From the NCBI RefSeq assembly GCF_013074385.2, contig NZ_JABEYA020000003.1, positions 62,001 through 126,000 of the forward strand: a DNA stretch of 64,000 bases, read 5' to 3'. The notes beneath the pieces are model-generated. The model saw only the letters and a program-made list of their open reading frames with translations. It made no database searches and was not told the origin of the DNA. Positions within the stretch are counted from its first letter, which is position 1; every line of letters starts with the position of its first letter. This document shows positions 26,661-37,033 of this stretch, one piece after another. This stretch comes from Vibrio ostreicida. GTDB lineage: Bacteria > Pseudomonadota > Gammaproteobacteria > Enterobacterales > Vibrionaceae. A program made the translations under genes and the position numbers.

Positions 26661-27317
26661 TCAGTTTGATATGGGCAAATGCCCAGTTTTAACCAATATC
26701 GTCGTGGTTTGCGCATTTAACGGAAAGTGGGTACTCACTTGGGGTGTCCGTATCCAAGTGCCTGTCGGGTAATGTCCGTATTCATCAGCCAGTGTCCCTG
26801 CGATAACCAAGATTTCGCCACCCCCGAAATGGCGGGGAAGAAGAGGGCATTCCTTTGCAGACCATCTGACTAGAATGACATGTTGATTCTCAAATTGATG
26901 TAAGGGCATGTAGAGAAACCCTTCAATGTCAGACAACCAACTTCTATTTCTGGTCTCCATCTTCACCGTTTGGTGATCTTTGTGATTGAACTGGTTGAGC
27001 TTAACCCAAATAGTGCAGCCTTGGGCGCTAAATGGTGCATGATGACTACCCGGAGGGTGGCGAAGGTAACTCCCTGCAGGGTAATGGCCATTTTCGTCTG
27101 AAAATACCCCATCTAAAACAAAGATTTCTTCGCCAAAAGGATGGTGATGTGTTTTAAAGGAGCAACCAGCATCATAACGGACAATACTGGTGGTATGACC
27201 CGACTCCGCCTCTTGACGTTCAAGAGGTTTACGCCACACGCCGTTCGCTGGGCTGGCTAGCCAAGACATTGATTCTGTATCAACCACGACTCGTTCAGAA
27301 AAATTCATATTGAGCAT
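26661..27317 (-). CDS. Double-cupin ChrR-like protein
   Basis: 218 residues formed by two similar cupin (ChrR_Cupin/DUF4437-like) halves. The first has THHHPFGEEIFVLDGVFSDE and HYPAGSYLRHPPGS. The second has FGGGEILVIAGTLADEYGHY and PTGTWIRTP. The first half keeps the His cluster for metal binding; the second has lost the H-x-H part. The N-terminal zinc-binding anti-sigma domain of true ChrR is absent, so it is not itself an anti-sigma factor. The start has an AAAGGGAG 8 nt upstream. A metal-dependent enzymatic or sensing role is likely but not specified. Confidence 0.82.
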   Translation of the reverse strand: MLNMNFSERVVVDTESMSWLASPANGVWRKPLERQEAESGHTTSIVRYDAGCSFKTHHHPFGEEIFVLDGVFSDENGHYPAGSYLRHPPGSHHAPFSAQGCTIWVKLNQFNHKDHQTVKMETRNRSWLSDIEGFLYMPLHQFENQHVILVRWSAKECPLLPRHFGGGEILVIAGTLADEYGHYPTGTWIRTPQVSTHFPLNAQTTTILVKTGHLPISN

Positions 27318-27422
27318 GACTTTCTCCCTTTATGACCTCGTATTCAATGCTTGTCACGCAGTGGTTCATCTTTACCCTAAACTTTTAAGTGGAACAGAAA
27401 TAGTAAGACATTTTATGGTGTC

Positions 27423-28664
27423 TTACTGGGCCAGTTGCATCAGGTTCTTCAGATGTTGGAACGTTGAGTTGTCATCATCTATGCATACAGAAAGAAGATC
27501 ATCGATAAAATGACTTAATGCTCGAGCCTCTACTCTACGAATACCTTGTTGTTGACGTTCGGTTAAATAGCCGTAGATAGACGCTGCCCCAAAGTCACCA
27601 AAAATGATGTCACCTTGCGCGTTTATCAGTACGTTGTGAGCATACAGGTCGCCGTGGCAAACCTTGTTATCGTGCAGGTGACGAAACACATCCAACATTT
27701 GTGTGACGATTCGTTCAATCATGGGGAGGGATAAACGAAAGTCAGGGTCAAACACATCCCGCGTACAGGTTTGCAGTGTTGGTGGCTGACCAAGATTGAA
27801 AAAACTGTCGGGAATCAGTTCCATTACCAGAGCAAGGTAGTTGTCTTCATTGACTTGCCCAATCGATTTCACTAGGTTTTTATGATGTCCTGCGGCTAGG
27901 CAGGCGTGAAGCTCATCCTTAGGGTAGCCATCGCTAGTCACAGCACCTTTAAACTTTTTGATCGCGACATGTGCTGGGAAATCAAAATGATCATTGGACC
28001 AATCGGCATGTGAAATGACACCTGAGGCACCTTGGCCCAAAACATGGTTTAACGAGTAACATCCTGATGTGACCTGCGGGACTCGCTCCGTGTGAGCGGA
28101 ATTCTGGCAGAAAGGGTTCCCAGAAAATGCCATCCAAGCAAGTTTAGGCAATTCAAGTAGCACGTCAGGAAAGGCGTGTAGCTGATTGGCGGACAATCGA
28201 ATCAGTTCCAAATTGACCAAGTTATCAAAGCTATTGGGTAGCGTTTGAATGCGATTACCCGCTAACGCGAGTTTCTGCAGTCGCGGGCGGTGCCCCAACG
28301 ATTCTGGCAGAGCGTTGATTTCGTTGTCGGTTAGGATAAGCCAGCGAAGTTGCAGTGGCAACGCATCGTTAGGGACATCGACAATTTGGTTGTTTTTAAA
28401 GCCAACCATTTCAAGCCGTGCACATTGCCCTAAGATAGAAGGAAGATGACGAAAGCGATTGTTGGAAGCAAAAATCACTTTGAGCTTTGGCAATCGTCTT
28501 AACTCTTGAGGTAAATCGGTCAGTAAATTGTCCGAGACATCCAGAATCTCTAAACTGTCTGCAAGCGTTATTATCTCGGGTGGGAGTTGAGTCAGTTGCT
28601 CAGCAAGCCTTAAACGTTTGAGGCCCTTTAATTCACCATTTTTGAGTTGTTCTACCGTATGCAC
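27423..28664 (-). CDS. Leucine-rich-repeat protein with C-terminal protein kinase domain
   Basis: 413 residues, starting with GTG. Residues about 15-185 are seven or so leucine-rich repeats of 21-23 residues (L-x-x-L-x-L-x-x-N-x-[IL]-x-x-L-P). Residues 205-413 form a protein kinase domain: G-loop GQGASG (210-215), Lys in VAIKKF (K236 or K237), CHGDLYAHNVL (HGD 337-339 with Asn344) and FGDFGA (DFG 357-359). The catalytic loop has HGD instead of HRD, and the kinase is compact. No signal peptide or membrane segment, so cytoplasmic. Eukaryote-like LRR kinases are sporadic in Gammaproteobacteria; substrates are unknown. A parS2-type site lies upstream. Confidence 0.88.
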   Translation of the reverse strand: MHTVEQLKNGELKGLKRLRLAEQLTQLPPEIITLADSLEILDVSDNLLTDLPQELRRLPKLKVIFASNNRFRHLPSILGQCARLEMVGFKNNQIVDVPNDALPLQLRWLILTDNEINALPESLGHRPRLQKLALAGNRIQTLPNSFDNLVNLELIRLSANQLHAFPDVLLELPKLAWMAFSGNPFCQNSAHTERVPQVTSGCYSLNHVLGQGASGVISHADWSNDHFDFPAHVAIKKFKGAVTSDGYPKDELHACLAAGHHKNLVKSIGQVNEDNYLALVMELIPDSFFNLGQPPTLQTCTRDVFDPDFRLSLPMIERIVTQMLDVFRHLHDNKVCHGDLYAHNVLINAQGDIIFGDFGAASIYGYLTERQQQGIRRVEARALSHFIDDLLSVCIDDDNSTFQHLKNLMQLAQ

Positions 28665-28786
28665 TTTGGGTCCATCTTTGCGTATATTTGGAAAAGAGCG
28701 CGCAGTTTACGCGCAATGCTCCAATAAGGCGATAGCCCGTTGTATTTCTCTTCAATGTGGTTGCTTCGAGCCACTTTCTCTATCTA

Positions 28787-28799
28787 TTTACAATGTAAA
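28787..28799. promoter_or_regulatory. parS2-type centromere site
   Basis: Perfect palindrome TTTACAATGTAAA between the LRR-kinase gene and the 3' end of the EamA transporter gene. Confidence 0.85.
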
Positions 28800-28823
28800 A
28801 GGCAGCCTTGTATGCCCGTCGCC

Positions 28824-29729
28824 TTATGGTGCCTTTGGCATTACCACATTGGCGTTCGCTTTGGCGTAGGTCAGTGCAGCACTGGGGATTAATGATAAGA
28901 TAATCATCCCTCCCATCAAGCCGTATTGAATCGGTGAGAATGATTCTCCCAACAAGATAAGGCCAGTGACAATCCCAGCAAGTGGGTTAGCAATACCCCC
29001 AAAAGTAAAGTTGACCACGGTCATTCGTTGTAATAGCCAAACGTACAAACCATAGCCAAGTGCGGTATTGAGAACCACAATCCAAACGAGGCCAATGGCA
29101 TTGTGTAATGAAAAATGTTGTAACGGTGTGAGGTAATCGGATGGATTGATCCAAAGTTCAACGCCGGCTGCGAAAGACAGTATCGCCCCACCTAATATGA
29201 GTTGCCACGTTAAGACAGTCCACCAGTGGATACGATGCCCAAGAGATTGTGTCAGTGAGCTTCCTGTCACCATACATAAAATCGCGGCCAACATGGCGGC
29301 CAACCCCATTGGGTTTAAATCGAGCGAACTGGGGTTGAATAATCCCCACGCCAGGGCAATCAAAGCAGCACCGCAGACACTTTGAATAGCATTGGGCTGT
29401 TTTTTGTTGATCAGCCACTGATAGAAGATTGCGAACACGGGTACGGACAACATGCCTACCCCAGAGATCGCCGAAGGCAGAGTGAGGGCCATCACAAAGA
29501 TCAGACTAAAAAAGATGGCGATATTGACGAGCCCCAACCGAAACAGGACCCCCCAGTCTCCTTTTTTGGGTAAAGAAGGTTTGATCAGCAGTAGAAGCAG
29601 CCCTGCAGGCAGGGCTCTGATGGCCCCGAGTAAGAGAGGAGGCCAGTCTGGTAGGGAAAACTGAGCGACGGCATAGGTCGTACCCCAGAAAAAAGCGGGG
29701 ATCATTGCAAGGAGTATATTCATGGTCAC
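28824..29729 (-). CDS. EamA/DMT-family exporter
   Basis: 301 residues with about ten hydrophobic segments in two EamA halves. Signature stretches are IPAFFWGTTYAVAQFSLPD near the N-terminus and VWIVVLNTALGYGLYVWLLQ in the second half. Members of this drug/metabolite family export amino acids or other small solutes. It is divergent from a MarR regulator with three operator-like repeats between them, so it is probably a MarR-controlled efflux pump. The substrate cannot be read from the sequence. Confidence 0.9.
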   Translation of the reverse strand: MTMNILLAMIPAFFWGTTYAVAQFSLPDWPPLLLGAIRALPAGLLLLLIKPSLPKKGDWGVLFRLGLVNIAIFFSLIFVMALTLPSAISGVGMLSVPVFAIFYQWLINKKQPNAIQSVCGAALIALAWGLFNPSSLDLNPMGLAAMLAAILCMVTGSSLTQSLGHRIHWWTVLTWQLILGGAILSFAAGVELWINPSDYLTPLQHFSLHNAIGLVWIVVLNTALGYGLYVWLLQRMTVVNFTFGGIANPLAGIVTGLILLGESFSPIQYGLMGGMIILSLIPSAALTYAKANANVVMPKAP

Positions 29730-29748
29730 TTGTCTTTATATTAAGATA

Positions 29749-29803
29749 CTTTATGTAAAGGGTACTTCCTGAGTTGGTTTATGTAAAGCATCTTTACGCA
29801 AAG
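29749..29803. promoter_or_regulatory. Probable MarR operator cluster
   Basis: Three related elements lie in the divergent promoter: CTTTATGTAAAG (29749), TTTATGTAAAG (29778) and CTTTACGCAAAG (29792). The last is part of a perfect ATCTTT-ACGC-AAAGAT palindrome. The size and symmetry fit a MarR dimer. Confidence 0.65.
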
Positions 29804-29857
29804 ATACCCTGTGCTAATATTAACGTCTGTTAAGACTATGATTGGAAATACTCAATA

Positions 29858-30340
29858 ATGGACTCTGTCGATAGAGTGATAGAACAATGGGCAAAAGAAA
29901 AGCCGGAGTTAAAAACCGACGCCATGGCGATCGTAGGGAGATTGATGCGCCTTGCTAAGTATCTGGAAACTCAGATGGCGCAGTTGCATAAACGTTATCA
30001 GTTAACGTCTGGTGAGTTTGATGTGATTGCAACACTTCGGCGTAGCGGGAAGCCCTATCGTTTAACGCCCTCAGAATTAATTGATTCAATGTTGTTAACG
30101 TCAGGAGCGATGACAAATCGCCTTGATAAACTGGAGTCCAAAAGCTTGATAGAACGTGAACACAGTAAAGAGGATCGCCGCAGTGTTACTGTTGGGCTAA
30201 CGGCGGATGGCGTTGCGTTGATCGACGTTATGATTGAAGAGCACGCAGCATTGCAGTCGAAACTGTTAAAAGAAATGGATGAAACCCATAAGAGCAGTAT
30301 CCATGCTATCTTAAAAGAGTGGTTGGCCCACTATAATTGA
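29858..30340 (+). CDS. MarR-family transcriptional regulator
   Basis: 160 residues, winged helix. The recognition region is LTPSELIDSMLLTSGAMTNR, followed by the wing SKEDRRSVTVGLTADG, the MarR hallmark. It probably represses the divergent EamA exporter and itself through the repeats at 29749-29803, and is released by a ligand. No redox Cys is present, so it is a ligand type rather than an OhrR-type sensor. Confidence 0.93.
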   Translation: MDSVDRVIEQWAKEKPELKTDAMAIVGRLMRLAKYLETQMAQLHKRYQLTSGEFDVIATLRRSGKPYRLTPSELIDSMLLTSGAMTNRLDKLESKSLIEREHSKEDRRSVTVGLTADGVALIDVMIEEHAALQSKLLKEMDETHKSSIHAILKEWLAHYN

Positions 30341-30646
30341 TTGGTGACCATCTTGTACCGTCATCCCATAATTGTACAAACATGACAGTGGTTTCAACGG
30401 GAAAGCTCATCGAGTAAGCAAATTAAAAGGTGAAATCTTTTGTTTAGAGAACTGACATAAGAGTTAAGGCATAACTTAAGTTAGCGTCGCAGATTGCTGG
30501 TGGTATTTGATTTGGCGTACTTCTGATTGATTGGCGTCATACACGGAAAAATATAGTGATTTAGATCTCATTTATTATCTTGGTTGATAATTGATTAATC
30601 AGTTACTACTTTTTTAGTAACTGCCGAAAATCATAAGGGGCATGTT
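30341..30646. other. Intergenic leader of the MCP/SBP operon
   Basis: 306 bp. The only structure I see is a perfect hairpin, CAGTTACTA/TAGTAACTG (30600-30623), just before the ribosome-binding site of the MCP gene. No other feature stands out. Confidence 0.5.
30600..30623 (+). promoter_or_regulatory. Leader hairpin before the MCP start
   Basis: Arms CAGTTACTA and TAGTAACTG, 9 bp each with a 6-nt T-rich loop, ending 24 nt before the TTG start. It could be an operator (dyad) or an mRNA hairpin affecting translation; it lacks the T tail of a terminator. Confidence 0.45.
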
Positions 30647-32182
30647 TTGAAAAGGTTAAAGGTAGTCTTTTTAATCCAGGTAATCGTTGCGCTTACGCTG
30701 GTGTTATTGGTCTCTGCATTTATTAATTATCAGAGTTTTAAAGGTAATCTTCATCAAGAGCTTGAAGTCAGCGTTGCGAATACAAGCCAGAGGATGTCGA
30801 TAAGTTTGCCAAAAGCGGTGTGGGATTTCGATCTTGATACAGCAAAAGTCGCGATAACGGCGGAACTTAGATTGCCAGAGATATCTGCAATCAAATTGAT
30901 TGACGCGCAAGACACTGAGCTGTTGTTCTTAACGCTAAGTGGACAAGGGGGCGATCAAGAACTGGTCGATGTTACTGAACCCACCCGTTATCCTGCGGAG
31001 AATGCGGTGGCATCTGAGCTCACCTTCGTTGACTACGGCGAAGAAAACAAAGTCGGGCAAGTGGTGGTTTATTTCAACACTGAAGAGTTGGAATCGAAAT
31101 TAGCCGACTCGCTCTCCATGAACATTATTGAATTGATTGTCCTTGATCTTATCATTTCAGTCGTGGTGATTTTTGTACTGACCATGACCGTGACTCGCCC
31201 TCTCGCCCAACTAACGGGAGTGATCAGTGATTTGGCTTCCGGTGACGGGGATTTGACCAACAAACTCGCCCCAGCGAAATATCGCGAATTTGATGCGATA
31301 ACGGTGGGGATCAATACGTTTACCGAATCACTGAGAGTGATAGTGCAGGATGTCAACCAGTCGTCTGAAGCCTTGGGCGAAAAAGCGTTGACCAATGGCT
31401 CAACGGCACGCACTAATGCCGAAAAACTAGAATCGCAAAAACAACAACTCACAACGGTAGCCGCGGCGGCGACGCAGCTCAATCAATCGGTCTCGACGGT
31501 CGCTGATACCGCTTCCGAAACTGCGGATCAAGCCCATACCGCGACTGGCCTAGCCTCGAGTGTCAATGAAGCGATTGAAAGCTCTGCCAATGATATCATC
31601 AATATGCGTGAGGAAATGAACCATGTGAACGCGGAAATGCACATCCTAATTGAAGAGGGTGAAAAAATCACCACGGTCTTAAACGTGATTAATGACATTT
31701 CCGAGCAAACTAACCTGTTGGCTTTAAATGCGGCTATTGAGGCGGCCCGCGCAGGTGAACAGGGCCGTGGCTTTGCAGTCGTGGCTGATGAAGTCCGTAA
31801 TTTGGCGGTCAAAACGAGTGAGTCCACTGAGCAAATTCAAAAAAATATTGGTGCACTTGGTGCGGCAACCAAGTCGGTGGAAGATGAATTAACGCGTATT
31901 GCGACCTTACTGGAGACGACGGCTGCCCGAGTCAGCGAATCTCAGGTTTCGGTTGGCGAGGTTCAGAGCTTAATCACAGTGATATCGGACCGAAGTGGTC
32001 AAATTTCTCAAGCGACGGATGAGCAGAGAATGGCGGTTGAAGAAATCAGTCAGGCCATCGTTGAGGCATCAGAAGCGACCAATGAAGTGTCAGCTGGCGC
32101 GACGAGAAACGCCCAGAGTACCGAGGAAGTATTGGGATTAAGCCAAAGTATTGCCAGTCATATGGCGAAATTCCGTACCTAG
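30647..32182 (+). CDS. Methyl-accepting chemotaxis protein with small periplasmic sensor
   Basis: 511 residues, TTG start behind AAGGGG. TM1 at about 6-26, a periplasmic domain of about 130 residues (27-160; motif [11 protein letters not shown], of the type seen in sensor histidine kinases and cyclases), TM2 at about 162-184, HAMP, then the signalling domain with [19 protein letters not shown] and [15 protein letters not shown]. The C-terminus has no CheR pentapeptide. It is followed after 13 bp by a periplasmic solute-binding-protein gene, so the receptor may sense a binding-protein complex. Confidence 0.9.
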   Translation: MKRLKVVFLIQVIVALTLVLLVSAFINYQSFKGNLHQELEVSVANTSQRMSISLPKAVWDFDLDTAKVAITAELRLPEISAIKLIDAQDTELLFLTLSGQGGDQELVDVTEPTRYPAENAVASELTFVDYGEENKVGQVVVYFNTEELESKLADSLSMNIIELIVLDLIISVVVIFVLTMTVTRPLAQLTGVISDLASGDGDLTNKLAPAKYREFDAITVGINTFTESLRVIVQDVNQSSEALGEKALTNGSTARTNAEKLESQKQQLTTVAAAATQLNQSVSTVADTASETADQAHTATGLASSVNEAIESSANDIINMREEMNHVNAEMHILIEEGEKITTVLNVINDISEQTNLLALNAAIEAARAGEQGRGFAVVADEVRNLAVKTSESTEQIQKNIGALGAATKSVEDELTRIATLLETTAARVSESQVSVGEVQSLITVISDRSGQISQATDEQRMAVEEISQAIVEASEATNEVSAGATRNAQSTEEVLGLSQSIASHMAKFRT

Positions 32183-32195
32183 TTTTGGGGAAAGT

Positions 32196-32927
32196 ATGAT
32201 GAAAAATTTTTTATTGGTTTTGTTGACCACGGTATTTTCAGTGACAGGGTATACAGCGACGATTACAGCCGCGCAGGATCCTTGGCCACCGTTTGTGCAA
32301 AAAGATGCGTCCAACCCTGGTGTCGCCGTCGATATTGTAAAAGCCGCGTTTAAATCGCAGGGGCATGAGGTAGACTTTAAAATTATTCCTTGGACTCGGG
32401 CCTTAAATGAAGTTAAAGATGGCCGTATTGACGTGCTAATAGGCACTTGGTACACCGATGAACGAGCCACTTACCTTAATTATAGTGACCCCTATCTGGA
32501 AAACTCTCTTAAGTTTATCAAACTGAAAGGGGATGGCTTTGAATTCAATGGCATCGACAGCCTTTCGGGAAAAACGGTCGGGATGATCCGCAATTATGGC
32601 TATGGGGATGCCTTTTTAAATGCGACTAACTTCAAAAAACCAGAGGCAAATGACTTGGTCTCTAACGCGAAAAAGCTAATCGCAAAACGTATCGACCTCA
32701 CTTTAGAAGATGAACTCGTGGCGAAATCAACGCTTTCAGGGGCGGGGATGGATGTCGGTCAGTTTGAGTTTACCAACAACGCCTTATCGGTTAATCCCCT
32801 GCATGTCTCGTCTGGATTAGCCAACGGCAATAACGGTATGTACATCGATGCGTTTAACAAAGGGTTAGTTGAAATTAAAGCTAACGGTAAGTTTGATGAG
32901 ATTTTAGAGAAATACGGGATCAAGTAG
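32196..32927 (+). CDS. Periplasmic solute-binding protein, amino-acid (SBP_bac_3) type
   Basis: About 244 residues. The ATG-ATG pair at 32196/32199 sits behind GGGGAAAG, and MMKNFLLVLLTTVFSVTGYTA is a signal peptide. The mature protein has DPWPPFV, VDIVKAAF, GRIDVLIGTWYTDERA and SGKTVGMIRNYGYGDAF, as in polar amino-acid binding proteins. No permease or ATPase genes accompany it, and it directly follows an MCP gene. It therefore probably serves sensing rather than uptake (inference). A hairpin follows at 32957. Confidence 0.87.
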   Translation: MMKNFLLVLLTTVFSVTGYTATITAAQDPWPPFVQKDASNPGVAVDIVKAAFKSQGHEVDFKIIPWTRALNEVKDGRIDVLIGTWYTDERATYLNYSDPYLENSLKFIKLKGDGFEFNGIDSLSGKTVGMIRNYGYGDAFLNATNFKKPEANDLVSNAKKLIAKRIDLTLEDELVAKSTLSGAGMDVGQFEFTNNALSVNPLHVSSGLANGNNGMYIDAFNKGLVEIKANGKFDEILEKYGIK

Positions 32928-33523
32928 CGATAACAGTTACGGTCTTTGACGAGCATCAATAACGCCATCACCGCTGTGATGGCGTTATTGATTGTTTAGA
33001 GTAGGTAAAAAACAATCAAAGAACTGCTCAAAAGCTGGCCTTTCTATCATTCCAGTAAATACCATAGAAAAATAGTGTGATCACTGTAGTTTGATATTTG
33101 TCACATTAATTGGACAGGTTATTTGGTGAAAAAATGAGATGACGTGCTTACTTAGCTTGAGATCAGCGCGCAGATTATTTACATAGTATTTTTATTAATC
33201 AATAGCTTAATTTGTATTACCGCGTTGAGCGATCCGCAAACCCTTCTAAGTCAGATAGTTCACTTTCATTATTGAAAGGTTAGTTTCCAACTTCAGTAGA
33301 TGAGCTTCCTCGTTAATCTAAGCATAATGCGCCAAATGTAACATTGTGTTTCAAAGTGTAACCAATAAACCATAAAATAGGTAGGGTTTTTAACCCGACT
33401 TACACCGGTCTTAACATTCTTTGCCATTCAATGTCCACATGCTCAACAGAGAAACATTCTAATGACTATAACAACTGGCTTTTGGACATTGGCTCTGAAA
33501 GCGGACAAATATCGGGAAAGTTA
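32928..33523. other. Long upstream region of the cyo operon
   Basis: About 600 bp, AT-rich. It contains the SBP terminator hairpin and must contain the cyo promoter. I see TGTAAC-type half sites around 33335-33360, but no FNR/ArcA site I would defend and no RNA gene. Confidence 0.5.
32957..32990 (+). terminator. Hairpin after the SBP gene
   Basis: CAATAACGCCATCAC, loop CGCT, GTGATGGCGTTATTG: 15-bp perfect arms, followed by only a weak T stretch (ATTGTTT). Confidence 0.75.
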
Positions 33524-34405
33524 ATGGAAGCCGCAAGATACAAACGCATCTTGTCGAGGGGAAGTTTGGTGACCGCCATGCTTACGCTCTCGGGATGCAG
33601 TTCTGCTTTACTTGATCCAAAAGGCGCGATTGGGGTACAGGAAAAAGAGCTGATCATAACCGCTCTTTTATTGATGTTGATCGTCGTAATCCCCGTGATT
33701 TTGATGACCATCTACTTTGCGTATCGTTACCGTGCCAGCAACACAGAAGAAGAGTACGAACCAGAATGGTCACATTCAACCAAAATTGAGATAGTGGTGT
33801 GGGCGATCCCCGTCATCATTATTGCCACTTTGGCTGCGATTACTTGGCGTTCAACTCATGAACTGGAGCCGTCTAAGCCTCTGGTTAGTGAGGTCAAACC
33901 GATGACGATTGAAGTCGTTTCTCTCGATTGGAAATGGTTGTTCATCTATCCGGAAGAGCATATTGCAACGGTCAATTATGTCGCATTTCCTAAAAATGTC
34001 CCCGTTCAGTTTAAATTGACGTCGGACAACATCATGAACGCATTTTTCATCCCTCGGCTTGGGACGCAGATATACGCGATGCCGGGCATGGTGACCAAGT
34101 TGAACTTAATCGCCAACCATGAAGGGGATTACAAGGGTTTTGCCTCCAATTACAGTGGAAAAGGGTTCTCTCAGATGAAGTTCACGGCTTCAGCCTTGCC
34201 TGATCGCGTCGCATTTCTTAACTGGGTACAGAAAGTCAAAGCCAGCCCGAATCGTATCGAAGACTGGGAGCAATATCGTTCACTTGCCGAACCGAGTATT
34301 GCAGAGCCGGTGACAATGTTCTCCAGTATTCCACCATTTTTGTTCACTGATGTCGTGACACAGCATCCTGGTTCTATGAACTGTTTGCCTGAAAACCAAG
34401 GATAA
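33524..34405 (+). CDS. cyoA: Cytochrome bo3 ubiquinol oxidase subunit II
   Basis: 293 residues from the ATG at 33524, preceded by GGGAAAG. An upstream ATG at 33431 would place 31 non-signal residues before the lipoprotein leader and is unlikely. Lipobox LTLSGC, then [11 protein letters not shown] as in E. coli CyoA. Two membrane segments (about 45-67 and 90-110) and a periplasmic cupredoxin fold ([17 protein letters not shown]) follow. As in quinol oxidases, the CuA ligands are missing. First gene of cyoABCDE. Confidence 0.95.
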   Translation: MEAARYKRILSRGSLVTAMLTLSGCSSALLDPKGAIGVQEKELIITALLLMLIVVIPVILMTIYFAYRYRASNTEEEYEPEWSHSTKIEIVVWAIPVIIIATLAAITWRSTHELEPSKPLVSEVKPMTIEVVSLDWKWLFIYPEEHIATVNYVAFPKNVPVQFKLTSDNIMNAFFIPRLGTQIYAMPGMVTKLNLIANHEGDYKGFASNYSGKGFSQMKFTASALPDRVAFLNWVQKVKASPNRIEDWEQYRSLAEPSIAEPVTMFSSIPPFLFTDVVTQHPGSMNCLPENQG

Positions 34406-34410
34406 TCGCA

Positions 34411-36447
34411 ATGTTTGGAAGATTAACTCTTGATTCTATTCCCTACCATGAACCCATTATCGTTATTACTCTAGCGATCGTTGCTCTGGTTGGCCTCGCT
34501 GTTGTGGTCGCGGTGACCAAAGCAGGAAAGTGGCAGTATCTTTGGAATGAGTGGTTCACCTCGGTTGACCACAAAAAACTCGGCTTTATGTACATAGCCG
34601 TTGCAATGGTCATGTTGGTTCGAGGTTTCGCTGATGCGGTAATGATGCGCAGCCAACAACTGCTCTCGTCAGCGGGTGAAGCTGGTTACTTGCCGCCTCA
34701 CCATTATGACCAGATTTTTACCGCTCATGGCGTGATCATGATTTTCTTTGTGGCGATGCCGTTGGTCATTGGCCTGATGAACATCATCGTGCCGTTGCAA
34801 ATCGGTGCGCGTGATGTTGCTTTCCCGTACTTAAATAACCTGAGTTTTTGGTTATTTATTGTGGGTGTGATCCTCACTAACATGTCCTTGGGACTGGGTG
34901 AGTTTGGTCGTACGGGTTGGTTGGCCTATCCGCCATTGTCTGGTATTGAGGCCAGTCCGGGGGTCGGGGTTGATTACTGGATATGGGCTCTGCAGATCTC
35001 TGGGGTTGGTACCACGCTTACAGGGGTCAACTTCTTTGCCACGATATTACGTATGCGTACGCCATCGATGCCAATGATGAAGATGCCAGTGTTTACTTGG
35101 GCATCTTTGTGCGCCAATATCCTAATCATTATTTCTTTCCCTATTCTAACCGTAACCATCGCATTACTGACCTTAGACCGATATTTGGGTATGCATTTCT
35201 TTACCAACGATCTCGGTGGTAACGTCATGATGTACGTCAACCTGATTTGGGCTTGGGGCCACCCAGAAGTTTATATACTTATTTTGCCTGTTTTTGGTGT
35301 GTTCTCAGAGGTGACGGCGACCTTCTCTCGTAAAAAATTGTTCGGCTATACCTCTTTGGTCTGGGCGACCGTCGCCATTACGATTTTAGCTTTTGTGGTT
35401 TGGTTGCATCACTTCTTTACCATGGGGTCAGGAGCGAACGTTAACGCCTTCTTTGGTATTGCCACCATGATTATCTCTATTCCTACTGGTGTGAAGATTT
35501 TCAACTGGTTGTTCACCATGTATAAGGGCCGCATTCGCTTTACCACCCCGATGATGTGGACCGTCGGGTTTCTAATTACCTTTACCGTTGGTGGGATGAC
35601 GGGCGTATTGATGGCGGTGCCTGGGGCCGATTTTGTGCTCCACAACTCTGTATTCCTGATCGCCCATTTCCATAACGTGATCATTGGTGGTGTGGTATTT
35701 GGTTGTTTCGCGGCAATCACTTACTGGTTCCCGAAAGCGACAGGTTTCATGATGAACGAAACGTGGGGAAAACGTGCGTTTTATCTATGGATTATCGGTT
35801 TCTTAATGGCTTTCTTGCCGCTTTACGCGTTGGGCTTCATGGGAATGACCCGTCGTTTGAGCCAGGATATTAACCCTGACTTCTTCCCATTGCTGGCGGT
35901 GGCTGCTGCTGGGACGGCTGTGATTGCTATGGGGGTGGTTTGTCAGTTCATCCAGATTTACGTCAGTATCAGAGATCGTGAGCAAAACCGTGATTTGACC
36001 GGAGATCCTTGGGGCGGCCGTACCTTTGAATGGGCGACATCATCACCACCGCCATTCTATAACTTTGCGCATTTACCCAAAGGTGATGAGTTAGATGCGT
36101 TTTGGTATCAAAAACAAACTGGCGAATTCGATCCGACGAAAGAAGTGGAATACGAGCGTATTCATATGCCGAAAAACACCCCAACCGGGATTTATGTTTC
36201 AGCTTGGGCCTTGGTCTTTGGTGTTTCAATGATTTGGTATATCTGGTGGCTGGCGGCTGCTAGTTTGGTTGGTATTATCGTGACGTGTATCCAGCATAGC
36301 TACAACGATGATGTCGATTATTACGTCGAGGTCGAAGAGATTAAAGCGATTGAAGCCGAGCGTCGCGCTCAGCTTGAACAAGCGAAGAATAAACCTGTGC
36401 AAGATGAAACCAACAAAGATGAGTTAGAGGTGACGTATGCAAGCTAA
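34411..36447 (+). CDS. cyoB: Cytochrome bo3 ubiquinol oxidase subunit I
   Basis: 678 residues, haem-copper oxidase catalytic subunit. The haem and CuB ligands are visible: [11 protein letters not shown] (low-spin haem His), [15 protein letters not shown] (CuB His and the His-Tyr crosslink region), [10 protein letters not shown] and [11 protein letters not shown]. It reduces O2 with ubiquinol electrons and pumps protons; the E-V-Y in the K/D-channel region is of the A-type family. The C-terminus is longer and charged. It follows cyoA by 5 bp and overlaps cyoC by 11 bp. Confidence 0.97.
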   Translation: MFGRLTLDSIPYHEPIIVITLAIVALVGLAVVVAVTKAGKWQYLWNEWFTSVDHKKLGFMYIAVAMVMLVRGFADAVMMRSQQLLSSAGEAGYLPPHHYDQIFTAHGVIMIFFVAMPLVIGLMNIIVPLQIGARDVAFPYLNNLSFWLFIVGVILTNMSLGLGEFGRTGWLAYPPLSGIEASPGVGVDYWIWALQISGVGTTLTGVNFFATILRMRTPSMPMMKMPVFTWASLCANILIIISFPILTVTIALLTLDRYLGMHFFTNDLGGNVMMYVNLIWAWGHPEVYILILPVFGVFSEVTATFSRKKLFGYTSLVWATVAITILAFVVWLHHFFTMGSGANVNAFFGIATMIISIPTGVKIFNWLFTMYKGRIRFTTPMMWTVGFLITFTVGGMTGVLMAVPGADFVLHNSVFLIAHFHNVIIGGVVFGCFAAITYWFPKATGFMMNETWGKRAFYLWIIGFLMAFLPLYALGFMGMTRRLSQDINPDFFPLLAVAAAGTAVIAMGVVCQFIQIYVSIRDREQNRDLTGDPWGGRTFEWATSSPPPFYNFAHLPKGDELDAFWYQKQTGEFDPTKEVEYERIHMPKNTPTGIYVSAWALVFGVSMIWYIWWLAAASLVGIIVTCIQHSYNDDVDYYVEVEEIKAIEAERRAQLEQAKNKPVQDETNKDELEVTYAS

Positions 36448-37033
36448 TCTGGCTTCTCACAACCATGATCACCATGACGCCAGCGGTAACAAGTTGTTTG
36501 GCTTCTGGGTCTATCTGATGAGCGACTGCATTTTATTTGCGACGCTATTTGCTACTTATGCCGTACTTGAAAGCGGGTCGATCAGTGGACCAACGGGTAA
36601 AGATATCTTTGAATTACCGTTTGTGTTTGTTGAAACCATGCTCTTGCTGTTCAGTAGTATTACGTTTGGCTTTGGTATTATTGCGATGAAACGCAACGAT
36701 GTCGCTGGGCTAAAACGCTGGCTTAAAGTCACATTTCTGCTTGGGCTTGGCTTTATCTGCATGGAAGTCTATGAGTTTCATCATCTGATTGTTGAAGGGT
36801 ATGGGCCGCAGGAAAGCGCATTTCTTTCCGCGTTTTTCACTTTGGTTGGTACACACGGCCTGCATGTGACGTTTGGTTTAATTTGGCTGGCGGTCGCGTA
36901 TCACCAGCTATCGACCAAAGGTTTAAACAGCACGATGGCGATGCGTTTTAATTGCTTGAGTTTATTCTGGCACTTTCTCGATATTGTCTGGATTTGTGTG
37001 TTTACCATTGTTTACTTATTGGGGGTTATGTAA
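36437..37033 (+). CDS. cyoC: Cytochrome bo3 ubiquinol oxidase subunit III
   Basis: 198 residues with five membrane segments, the length of E. coli CyoC (204). Typical stretches are [20 protein letters not shown] and [16 protein letters not shown]. It supports assembly and stability of the oxidase. It overlaps cyoB by 11 bp and cyoD by one base. Confidence 0.96.
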   Translation: MQANLASHNHDHHDASGNKLFGFWVYLMSDCILFATLFATYAVLESGSISGPTGKDIFELPFVFVETMLLLFSSITFGFGIIAMKRNDVAGLKRWLKVTFLLGLGFICMEVYEFHHLIVEGYGPQESAFLSAFFTLVGTHGLHVTFGLIWLAVAYHQLSTKGLNSTMAMRFNCLSLFWHFLDIVWICVFTIVYLLGVM

